Of a stretch of DNA of 64,000 nt, positions 12,773-22,169 are shown one piece after another. The stretch is from the NCBI RefSeq assembly GCF_026151205.1, contig NC_087075.1, forward strand, positions 2,323,359-2,387,358, given 5' to 3'. Positions within the stretch are counted from its first letter, which is position 1; the number at the start of each line of letters is the position of its first letter. This DNA comes from Bolinopsis microptera. Its lineage: Eukaryota; Ctenophora; Tentaculata; Lobata; Bolinopsidae. The position numbers and the translations under genes were made by a program. A model generated the notes under the pieces. That model was not told the origin of the DNA, ran no database searches, and saw nothing but the letters and a program-made list of their open reading frames with translations.

Positions 12773-13723
12773 TAATTTAAGATGATGTTTTTATTTATAT
12801 GGAAAGTTTCGTGTTTTAATTGTTTCTTAAATCGTGGGTCAAAATAAGAGTCATTAATACCGTAAGTTATTTCAAATACGTTCACAGATTTAAATTGAAA
12901 AGGTTCGTAATGTGTGAACGACCCCCTGGAAAGTTGAAAGCTTGGAAAATCCCACTTAAAACTTTGGGAAGCTTCTAGACATGTCCATCGCAAAGCAAAT
13001 GGCATTATACTGTTCACTGTTATACTGCTCATTCATTATACTGCTCACTGTTGCTTGTCTCTTAATATTTAATAGTTTATGATTGCTGTCCCGGCTTCTG
13101 TGACTTTTTTATAAGCTTTATCTTCTTCTTATCTTCTACTTCGAACCGGAGTAATCCTTTAGCGCCCTTGCCGTATACAGCTGCTATTTTTACCTGATAG
13201 GGGTTGTATAAGTTTTAATAGACTTATTAGATTATTCATTATATTTTGACTAGGTTATAGGTTGAAACAACAACGACTGAAAAGTATTGCCGATATTTCT
13301 CTTAAAGTATTTAATCTCTCTTAATCACTCTATAATACCAGCTATACTTTTTATAAGGTAGTCTGCTCAATCTGTTACTTGGCTATCTACCATATTGCAC
13401 TATCAATGTGCTACTAGGTTATTATGATGGTTACTAGGTTACTATGATGGTTACTAGGTTACTAATCTAGTTACTAATTCAGTTACCTCGTTGCACTGCT
13501 CGATCTGTACGTTGAGTTTGCTCCAGTTGCCGTCCTCACCTAACTCCAACTTCTCCTGTCTTTTTCCCATCACCATCATCACCTGGTGCCACCCAATTTA
13601 TTCAGTCAAGTATTTCGCTAATTCAAAAAGAAGTTGAGGTTAACAATAAATAAGTCGAGGTTAACATTAAGAAACCCTTAATACTGTCATATGCACTGAT
13701 CCTACATTTTAATATACTAGCCT
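12773..13723. other. Intergenic sequence, no gene seen
   Basis: Holds the RPS3 3' UTR and then non-coding AT-rich sequence. A small local repeat of ggttactaggttacta type is present at about 13,420-13,485. No coding exon is supportable. Confidence 0.5.
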
Positions 13724-13852
13724 GTTGCTAGTCCCCTGAACTCATACTTCAATCTTCATATATTTTGGCTCATAAATTGGTCAAGTATGAACAATCAATA
13801 TCTTTGAACAAGACTAACTTTACATGAAAGGTAAATCTAATCTTATACATTA

Positions 13853-15505
13853 CGGGTATATGACCCCCAGAATATAGGTCGTTTTTTGAGCACTTAGAAA
13901 CAGGTGTTAAAACTACTTCTAAGCATGTTTAGGGCTGTAAATATGTACATAATAACCCTTTAAATGTTTCTTGGGTAGTTGAAAATAAATATTAGGTTTT
14001 TAAGTGTACTTTTTTTCACCTGTAAAAATACCATTTTTTAACAGGGCCCCCAGAATATAGGTCCAAACATCTGTTCCTAAGTTGTTCTAAAATTGTCACA
14101 GACAGTTATATGCAGTCAGAATATGTTGCTGAGACTGTATTGATGATGCCCATGGCTCCAGATACTAAATTGAAATGGTTTAGAGTATACTTAATAGCAA
14201 AAAATCAAAAACTACGGCCCCCAGAATATAGGTATGCAAAAATCGTCCTCAAATACTCCACCTTCATACATTTTGATGATGCCATCTCTTCAGCATATGT
14301 TCTTTAACTGTTTCTCATCACTACCCCACATTCCTTAATGCTCAGGGTGACAGAGAAAATTCAGAATCTTGGTCGCTATTTTTTTTTTTAAACCTATATT
14401 CTGGGGGCCATATACCCGTAATGAGTAAAATCTTTAATTTTACTAGTTAAAAAGCTTTCATGCACTCATTTAGTAGGGATATTAACTAAATACTTAAATA
14501 AGATTGAAGGAGTGTCCCTAGATATGATTGAGGGGGGCTGTTTTTATCTGTATCAATACAATGTGCACCTCAATGACTGTAAATCAGACATTTTTGGCCG
14601 CCAAATTTTTTTAAAGGCCTAACTCAAAATTCTGTCCCAAAACTTAAGGTCATGAGACAATTCTACGTTGATTCTGAAAATTTCATGTGAAAATATTGAA
14701 ACCCTATTGAGTTCTATTGTTTTGAGCGAAGTCAGTTTGAGATATGGGCGATTTTGTTCATTTTTTGCGATTATTTGAACACAGAATCCACAGTTAGGTA
14801 GATATTGAGCTGATAATCATAGAGAATGTGTAATATATATGCTTACCTTCCATATAAAGTTGGTTTCATTCAAAAATATTGATATTTGACCAATTTATGG
14901 ACCAAAATCGATCAAATTTGGTGCGTATGCCCAAATATGGGCATATGGTTTTTGTTTTTATCCCATAACTCGGCCAATTTTTATCCAATTTTGATAAAAC
15001 TTGATATGTGGGTTCAGGAGACTAGTAGCTACAAGTAGAGCATCCCAAAGCATGGTTTTGGGCATGTTCAGGGTTTTTGACCAACCTATATTCTGGGGGT
15101 CGTATAGACCTATATTCTGGGGGCCCGTAAAATTGTGGTGGCCATAACTTTTTTCCAAATTGTCAGTTTGCAGATGTCTCGATGAAAAGATAGCTTAAAA
15201 TAATACTTTAACTCATACCAGTAGTCTTAATGGCATGTGTTGGACAGATTTTTGTCATGACAATTTTTCGCCATATTTACCCCTCTAGAAAATGACAACA
15301 TCGTTTAAATCTTTCGCTGTCATGACAAAATATACCAAAATACCTCATGTAGGTCCAAAATTTTTATCCAGAAACATTAGTTACATGTTTTACTCCAACC
15401 TAGCAGTAACAGATCCCATTAGTATCGCTTATCTTGGTTAGAACTGTATCCACTAACATGACCTATATTTTGGGGGCCACCTATATTCTGGGGGCCATAT
15501 ACCCG
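13853..15505. mobile_element. TA-flanked element with clustered 16-bp subterminal motifs
   Basis: Inserted in array unit 1: other units read tacattaaataaaac, here it reads tacatta, then the element, then taaataaaac, so the target TA is duplicated. The ends are inverted: cgggtatatg at the left and catatacccg at the right. Eight copies of cccccagaatatagg lie inside, three direct in the left part (about 13,863, 14,047, 14,218) and five inverted in the right part (about 14,394, 15,086, 15,109, 15,462, 15,480). A second internal end, catatacccg followed by taatgag, occurs at 14,409-14,418, so a 566-bp unit (13,853-14,418) may be nested in or fused with a larger one. No transposase is seen; this is non-autonomous. 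Tc1/mariner-like insertion is suggested only by the TA duplication. Confidence 0.8.
14560..15080 (-). repeat. Dispersed repeat copy inside the TA-flanked element
   Basis: Reads, in reverse, the same sequence as 63,490-63,985: the gccgccaaatttttttaaagg segment, the cacagaatccacagttaggt segment and the gcgtatgcccaaatatgggc segment recur in the opposite order and strand there. A diverged third copy is at about 18,125-18,480. It has no open reading frame of note. Confidence 0.85.
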
Positions 15506-16902
15506 TAAATAAAACAACATTTTTCACATATTTTTTTATAATGTAGGTATATCACAGTGCTGGCAAGCAGGACCGGGGCTTTTGTTTCTTATACTATTAT
15601 ACCCTCTTTACTAATTACCCCCATTTACTATTTACTATTTACCCCCATTTACTATTTACCCCCATTTACTATTTACCCTCATTTACAATTTACCCCATTG
15701 ACTATTATACCCATTTTACTATTTTTCGGGCATTTGCATTAAGACTCATCGGAAGTCGTTCAGAAGGTTTATTTTTAGTTCAAAACATTCTCATTTAATG
15801 TCAAAGTTGTTGCTAGTCCCCTGAACTCATACTTCAATCTTCATATATTTTGGCTCATAAATTGGTCAAGTATGAACAATCAATATCTTTGAACAAGACT
15901 AACTTTACATGAAAGGTAAATCTAATCTATACATTAAATAAAACAACATTTTTCACATATTTTTTTATAATGTAGGTATATCACAGTGCTGGCAAGCAGG
16001 ACCGGGGCTTTTGTTTCTTATACTATTATACCCTCTTTACTAATTACCCCCATTTACTATTTACTATTTACCCCCATTTACTATTTACCCCCATTTACTA
16101 TTTACCCTCATTTACAATTTACCCCATTGACTATTATACCCATTTTACTATTTTTCGGGCATTTGCATTAAGACTCATCGGAAGTCGTTCAGAAGGTTTA
16201 TTTTTAGTTCAAAACATTCTCATTTAATGTCAAAGTTGTTGCTAGTCCCCTGAACTCATACTTCAATCTTCATATATTTTGGCTCATAAATTGGTCAAGT
16301 ATGAACAATCAATATCTTTGAACAAGACTAACTTTACATGAAAGGTAAATCTAATCTATACATTAAATAAAACAACATTTTTCACATATTTTTTTATAAT
16401 GTAGGTATATCACAGTGCTGGCAAGCAGGACCGGGGCTTTTGTTTCTTATACTATTATACCCTCTTTACTAATTACCCCCATTTACTATTAACTCCAATT
16501 TACTATTTACCCCCATTTACTATTTACCCCCATTTACTATTTACCCCCATTTACTATTTACCCTCATTTACAATTTACCCCATTGACTATTATACCCCTT
16601 TTACTATTTTTCGGGCATTTGCATTATATATATATATTAAGACATTATATATATATATTAAGACTCGTCGGAAGTCGTTCAGAAGGTTTATTTTTAGTTC
16701 AAAACATTCTCATTTAATGTCAAAGTTGTTGCTAGTCCCCTGAACTCATACTTCAATCTTCATATATTTTGGCTCATAAATTGGTCAAGTATGAACAATC
16801 AATATCTTTGAACAAGACTAACTTTACATGAAAGGTAAATCTAATCTATACATTAAATAAAACAACATTTTTCACATATTTTTTTATAATGTAGGTATAT
16901 CA

Positions 16903-17283
16903 CAGTGCTGGCAAGCAGGACCGGGGCTTTTGTTTCTTATACTATTATACCCTCTTTACTAATTACCCCCATTTACTATTAACTCCAATTTACTATTTAC
17001 CCCCATTTACTATTTACCCCCATTTACTATTTACCCCCATTTACTATTTACCCCCATTTACTATTTACCCCCATTTACTATTTACCCTCATTTACAATTT
17101 ACCCCATTGACTATTATACCCCTTTTACTATTTTTCGGGCATTTGCATTAAGACTCGTCGGAAGTCGTTCAGAAGGTTTATTTTTAGTTCAAAACATTCT
17201 CATTTAATGTCAAAGATGACAGGAATAAGAAATAGTTATGTAGAGATTTTTAAGAAATTTGCGTAAAATACTCGCCAGCACTG
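16903..17283. mobile_element. hAT-like MITE, copy A
   Basis: Complete copy: the left end is cagtgctggcaag and the right end cgccagcactg. It is the only right end in the array, so the preceding units carry only left parts. The same MITE occurs at 61,267-61,644. The CAGTG terminus fits hAT-type elements; target duplication is degenerate. Non-autonomous. Confidence 0.65.
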
Positions 17284-17980
17284 TTATACGAAATTCTGTA
17301 AAAAAAACCCAAAATCGCCATATTCAGGTGCCTAAAAACCATGTTTTTTTTTAAAATCTGAAACTTTGCAGAGCGTCTAGATGTTGCCCAGATCGACTGT
17401 AAAAAAAATTTCAAGTTTCAGGAGTATCGGGAAGTGGGTTTTCTGGAACCCCTGTTTTACGATAAATTGTCGTGATTTATATATACATATATTCAGGGAT
17501 AGACGCTTTGCCAGTCAATTATAGGCTACATTCAGGTGTCTGTAGATTTGTACCTATAAAAGATGCAGCAATTTTCGACCACAGGTCTTAAAGATAATTG
17601 TTTACACTTTACAGTTTCAATTATATCAAAAAATAATTTAACGTCATCATCACCACTTGATGGACCTCATCAAATTAAGTTTTTTCAAAACTTGATTTTT
17701 GACAAAATAACAACTTTTCAAACTGAATTTACACCATTAAGGAGTAATTTTACTCAAAATCTGAGGAAATTTTCATGTTAGAGAATTGTTTGAGCATTCC
17801 GAAAATCTACCGGAAAGTTTCCCTACCTTGCTCCTTCATAAAGATATTTGCCATTGAAGAATTATTTTATAAAAATGTCAACTTTGCGATTTAGTATACT
17901 GGTGTTGGGCTATCCCTTGGGTTGTGGAGCTCAGTTCTAAATTGTGCATTTGGCTAGTTTTAAAGTTAAAAATAGAAAAG
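17284..17980. other. Repeat-derived sequence, no gene seen
   Basis: The first part (tatacgaaattctgtaaa...cgccatattcaggtgcc) matches 62,509-62,575. The rest is AT-rich and contains a 72-residue open frame at 17,563-17,781 with no recognisable features. Confidence 0.5.
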
Positions 17981-18654
17981 TTGGGGGGGGGGGGGGGGGG
18001 GCAACCATATTAAAGTATATCCCCGGGTCAAAATCGGGAAAAATCCTACATTTTAATATACTTTAATATACCTACAATTAGAAGATTTATATTCTTCGTT
18101 AAGATTTACATGATGAACTATATTTTTCACTCAGATTCGCAAGATAAGCCTGTTTTAGGACTAGTACATGAATTTCCATCCAGGTTGGTCAAAAATTGGC
18201 TGAGCTATGAGCTTTAAAAAATATGCCCATTTTATTTTGGCATACGCTTTTGCCCAAATTCGATAAAATTTCAATATTTTTTAATGAGACTAACTCTATG
18301 TGAAAGATATAACTGTTTGTGTGTTTGTTGAATATAGTGGATACTAAGTAAAGAGACCTCCATGAACAAAATTGGGAAAATTGCACATAATATCTCGGTT
18401 CGGAATACTAGCCAAAATGACTTCATTAAAATTGAAATAACTCCATCAGTTTTCAATATTTTTTCAAGAACTTTTTGGAATCGATTAAGAATTGCATTTT
18501 CAAATTATTTTGGGCAGCAATTTTTGATGTAGGCCTCCAAGGAGATAGGGATGTATTAAAGTATATTGTAGGTATATTAAAGTATATCCCCGGGTCAAAA
18601 TCGGGAAAAATCCTACATTTTAATATACTTTAATATAGTTGCCCCCCCCCCCAA
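17981..18654. mobile_element. Element bounded by a G-tract and a C-tract, with a hairpin module at each end
   Basis: Left: 19 G (17,983-18,001) then caaccatattaaagtatat. Right: atatactttaatatagttg then 11 C (18,642-18,652). The outer ends are inverted (TTGGGG.../...CCCCAA). Just inside each end is the same 75-bp module: attaaagtatat, then ccccgggtcaaaatcggg, then aatatactttaat, which is itself a hairpin; the module core is in direct orientation at the two ends. The interior (about 18,125-18,480) is a diverged member of the dispersed repeat described at 14,560-15,080. Confidence 0.75.
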
Positions 18655-19198
18655 ATGTTGCACACGTGGGGACACGCCCAAAATGATAGAAAATTGCTAA
18701 AATCACCGAAAACTGGTATTTTCACGAATTTTATCAACTTTGGAGTCCCGTTGTGATCCAAGTTCTTTTTGAAATCCATTGAAACTTTGCACGTAATTTT
18801 GCTCATTCGTGATTTCGAACAAATTCTGCTCTCCCACGACATTAAATGGCATTATATATAAATTTAATACTAACTTGAATGAGTATAAAGTGGCAAATTC
18901 AGTCAGTGATCGACATGCACGCTTACCTAAACACAAGGAAATGTTTTCAAAGGTAAAATTTCGAAATCGTTGAAATTACCTCCTTATTAATAAAGTTATG
19001 AATTAACATTTCGACTTTTTGAAGAACCCTGGCATTGCAATCGAAAAGAGATGATATTTGACCAAAACCCATAATCATGGGTAGAGTGGACCGCTGCCTG
19101 TGTCTCTCTTTCCCAAACAAAAGGAGATGATATTAATTTGAATGACCGTAATCAAATGCAAAATGATACCGAGAATGAAATCGGTCGCTCGCTTTTCC
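18655..19198 (+). repeat. Dispersed repeat, direct copy of 62,585-63,180
   Basis: Shares gaaaattgctaaaatcac, cattcgtgatttcgaacaaa and catgggtagagtggaccgct, in this order, with the right-hand copy. No coding potential is seen. Confidence 0.88.
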
Positions 19199-19756
19199 CA
19201 TTCATTCACGGCCTATGAATTGTAATCAGTTTCGATTTATAACATTTAATCTATGCTATAGTCTATTATTTAAAACAAAACCACTGGCAAAAGTCCCGCA
19301 AACACGGGACTTCCGCGAAGTTTCTCAATGTAATCCAACTTATACCCTACATAACACTATTTACTCGGGAAAACTGTTTCACCAGTGGGGCATTTCTCGG
19401 AATCACGCTCTGTTTGGCCTCACCAATTCTCTTGTACTGCGACCCCACTATAATGTATCTCAGCTTCTGATTGAGATACAGACCTCAAAATGTGCCTAAG
19501 AAGCATGTTTAATTTTATTGTTTTTATTAGTGCTATGACCATACTTAGGCCTAGGAGACTTTGTTTTTAAGAAATAGCCAAAATCCGATTCTGCTTTATT
19601 AGCATTCTAGTGAGTAACAATTATTACACATCAAAAACCCAATTTAAAACTGTTGATCAGTATATTATTATCAAAAACCTCTTCAATATCGGGTGATTTT
19701 AATGACTGAATGTTCCCATTCGCATTATCAATATTTTATCGTATGTTATTAATTAG
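19199..19756. other. Unassigned sequence with one small open frame
   Basis: A 94-residue frame at 19,215-19,499 (+) shows no signal peptide, domain or family resemblance, and lies within repeat-rich sequence, so it is not called as a gene. The segment ends with gttattaattag (19,745-19,756), which is repeated at 20,085-20,096. Confidence 0.4.
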
Positions 19757-20041
19757 TACTGATATCTGGATATTATCCGGTTGGAAGAGACAAGGACAAG
19801 TGAAACAAGGAAGTTAGGAGTAAGGGCAAATTTTCGGCGTCAACGCCATCTTCAGGCTCAAATTATTTGTTATATAGTAGTGTTGAAAGTATTAAAAATA
19901 TTTTAATACTTTCAACACTACTATATAACAAATAATTTGAGCCTGAAGATGGCGTTGACGCCGAAAATTTGCCCTTACTCCTAACTTCCTTGTTTCACTT
20001 GTCCTTGTCTCTTCCAACCGGATAATATCCAGATATCAGTA
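19757..20041. mobile_element. Perfect long palindrome (141-bp arms, 3-base spacer)
   Basis: Arms 19,757-19,897 and 19,901-20,041 are exact reverse complements as read base by base. Outer ends are tactgatatctgg and ccagatatcagta; the centre is attaaaaatattttaat. A direct repeat of 12 bases, gttattaattag, lies immediately left (19,745-19,756) and 43 bases beyond the right arm (20,085-20,096), which may be a target-site duplication enclosing 19,757-20,084. It resembles a fold-back element. Confidence 0.93.
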
Positions 20042-20192
20042 TTTCAATCATGAGACTAATAAACAGCGAACTACTCCGTTATTTGTTATTAATTAGATTT
20101 AAAATTTTTAACAGTCGCCTAACCCATACGGATACCCATGTCTAAATTTGTACTCCTAAATTATAAAACTAGTTAGGAAATAATGCAAATGT

Positions 20193-21072
20193 CTGGGAAA
20201 AAATTTGCGACAAGCTGATTTTTACAGGAATGTGGTGTCCATAGTGTCAGGAACCACCCCAAAGAGTTTTGAATCTGGATCTGTTGAGCAAAAAAAGTTA
20301 CAGCCAATTTTCTTCAGGCGCGTTTGTCAGCCTGAGGACCGCACTTGAAAAACTCGTAACTATCGTAATAAAGACCCCCAGGAGCACCATAGGGGGTGCA
20401 AAATGACCGCAATAGTGACATTATGTGGGACGAATCAGTGTTTTAGGTTCGTTAGATCTTTACTTATTGAGATAATTTCATTTTTATAGGCTAACCTCTT
20501 AAAAATTTACTAAAATTTTGAAATTTTACTTAAATTTGGAAATTTAGCAAAATTGTTGTACAATTAAAACATTGTCTAGTTATCAGTATTCAAATTCTAA
20601 AATTTACTTTCAATTGTCAATTGATCCTTATATTAGTATAGTAAATAATATACATATCACATCAAATTCTGTAAAAAAAGGTCCTGAATTATTGGCATGG
20701 TGTCTTTGATTGGCAACTATTAGGTCACTTCTGGCTATCCCATTTCCTCAGAGTTGTTTGATTCTCCTGAATCGTCCTGTCTTTCGGGTGCATTAGTGCA
20801 ACTTAATCCATGACATTGGCCACATGCAGGTAGACATTTAAAGCCATACCTTCGGCAGGAACACCTTAAGTACTTACAAGGGTTCTCAACCTCCACCGAG
20901 CAATTGCAGTAAATGAGGTTGAGCATCCCTGCCGGGGCATTGGGCAATCGCAGCTTTAGTCGGGATTGGCCGGTAGTATCCTTAAGAACTCATCTCCCAT
21001 CCATAATGTAGTGGATTTAGACTTGCAGTGTCGATTGTCACCCAGTTATGGTACTGAAGATATGATCTGAAG
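20193..21072 (-). repeat. Left inverted-repeat arm, with Cys-rich coding segment on the minus strand
   Basis: Mirror of 25,354-26,223. On the minus strand, 20,735-20,947 encodes a Cys-rich segment (NLIYCNCSVEVENPCKYLRC) that corresponds to the C terminus of the broken gene in the opposite arm. On its own it has no plausible N-terminal part. Confidence 0.88.
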
Positions 21073-21191
21073 ATATGATCATATGTGTGTAGTGTGTGTA
21101 GCTTACGTTGCAATTATCGAGCTCTCTTATCTTTTGTAACTTTGCGATAAGTTCAGTTTGCTGCTACCGCGTAGTAAGCCATTACTATACA

Positions 21192-22067
21192 ATGTACACC
21201 ACGGAGGATGATTTACATTTCACCCGATCTCAGAAGAAACTCAAGGATTTCAACTATAAAGAAAAGGAAGATGTAGAGGGATGTGCTGATAGATGGTTCA
21301 CTTCGATGGCAAGACAACTGAATTTAGAAAACTTCGAAATTCGTGGAGATATGGACCAAGAAATACTCATGTCTCCGTCTATCTATAAAAGGTATATGGC
21401 AGAATGGGTTATGCAAGCAGCAGACCTCGTACGACGGCAGAGTAGTCAGATGAGCGCTATGATGGAAATCGTTGAGAGCCTCAAGACGGAAGCACTAGCA
21501 GACAAGGAAAAGATGGTCAGGTTGCAGGACCAGTTGCTAGTGCAGAAGGACGAACAACTACAGTTGTTTAAGACGTCAGTTGAAGAGACAGTACAAACAA
21601 CGGTGGAGACAGGGATTAAGAGCTACAGTGCCGCTGTACAAAAGAACAGCACAAATGGCGCGGTCTGCAACAGTAAAATTCTGAAGAATGTAATAAAGAG
21701 TGTGGCTGCAGAGGAGGACAGGAGCAAGAATCTGATAGTGTTTGGACTGAAAGAAGAGGATGGAGAACAGCTTCCAGCTCTGGTAACCGCAGTATTGGAG
21801 GAGATCGGGGAGAAACCTCATTTTGAAGCGACTAGAGTCGGCTGGAAGAGGCCAGGTATCACGGCTATCCGACCAGTCAAGATCACCGTCCCAAGCTCAA
21901 CAGCAGTTCATCAGATTCTGATGAAAACAGGGAGACTGAGGATGGCTGATGCACACAAAGATGTACGGATCTGTCCTGATAGATCCAGTGAAGAGCGTGC
22001 AGCAAGGAAAAACGTGGTAACTGACCTGAAGAAGAAGAGGGCTGAACAGACTCATCTCGACCACTAG
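21192..22067 (+). CDS. LINE ORF1-like protein (coiled coil plus RRM-like domain)
   Basis: The open frame extends to 21,108, but the first ATG in frame is at 21,192, giving 291 residues. A Glu/Gln/Lys-rich coiled coil spans about residues 75-140, followed by YSAAVQKN and a globular domain containing DRSKNLIVFGLKEEDGEQ, EKPHFEATRVGW and ICPDRSSEERAARKNVVTDL. This domain recurs in many retrotransposon ORF1 proteins of invertebrates, where it is thought to bind RNA. No reverse transcriptase follows; instead the broken PIN-like gene begins on the same strand after about 100 bp. The paralogue at 24,116-25,012 has the same architecture on the other strand. It is either a leftover of a truncated LINE or a genuine cargo gene of the 6-kb element. 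The family resemblance is clear; its role is inferred. Confidence 0.65.
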   Translation: MYTTEDDLHFTRSQKKLKDFNYKEKEDVEGCADRWFTSMARQLNLENFEIRGDMDQEILMSPSIYKRYMAEWVMQAADLVRRQSSQMSAMMEIVESLKTEALADKEKMVRLQDQLLVQKDEQLQLFKTSVEETVQTTVETGIKSYSAAVQKNSTNGAVCNSKILKNVIKSVAAEEDRSKNLIVFGLKEEDGEQLPALVTAVLEEIGEKPHFEATRVGWKRPGITAIRPVKITVPSSTAVHQILMKTGRLRMADAHKDVRICPDRSSEERAARKNVVTDLKKKRAEQTHLDH

Positions 22068-22169
22068 TATCCGTAACGGGAAGGTCTGTAGCCGGGTTAA
22101 GAAGGCACCATGATGACGTAATTCATGTTTCTCGGACACCGATCAGTATAATATGTACTTGTAGGAGTA

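Larger units (their letters stand above)
13724..17283. repeat. Tandem array of four 428-490 bp units, interrupted by an insertion
   Basis: Units begin at gttgctagtcccctgaactc at 13,724, 15,807, 16,236 and 16,725. Unit 1 contains the 1.65-kb element at 13,853-15,505; subtracting it gives a 428-bp unit. Each unit holds a piece of a dispersed repeat (ttggctcataaattggtcaa) followed by the left part of a MITE beginning cagtgctggcaag. Within the units an internal 16-bp motif (cccccatttactattt) is present in increasing number from left to right. The open frames at 15,557 and 15,986 are products of this repeat and are not genes. The last unit runs into the only right end of the MITE (gccagcactg, 17,274-17,283). 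Confidence 0.92.

Noticed and set aside
15557-16171. Two identical 61-residue frames (MLASRTGAFVSYTI...)
   Set aside because: They are the same segment of the tandem array translated twice.
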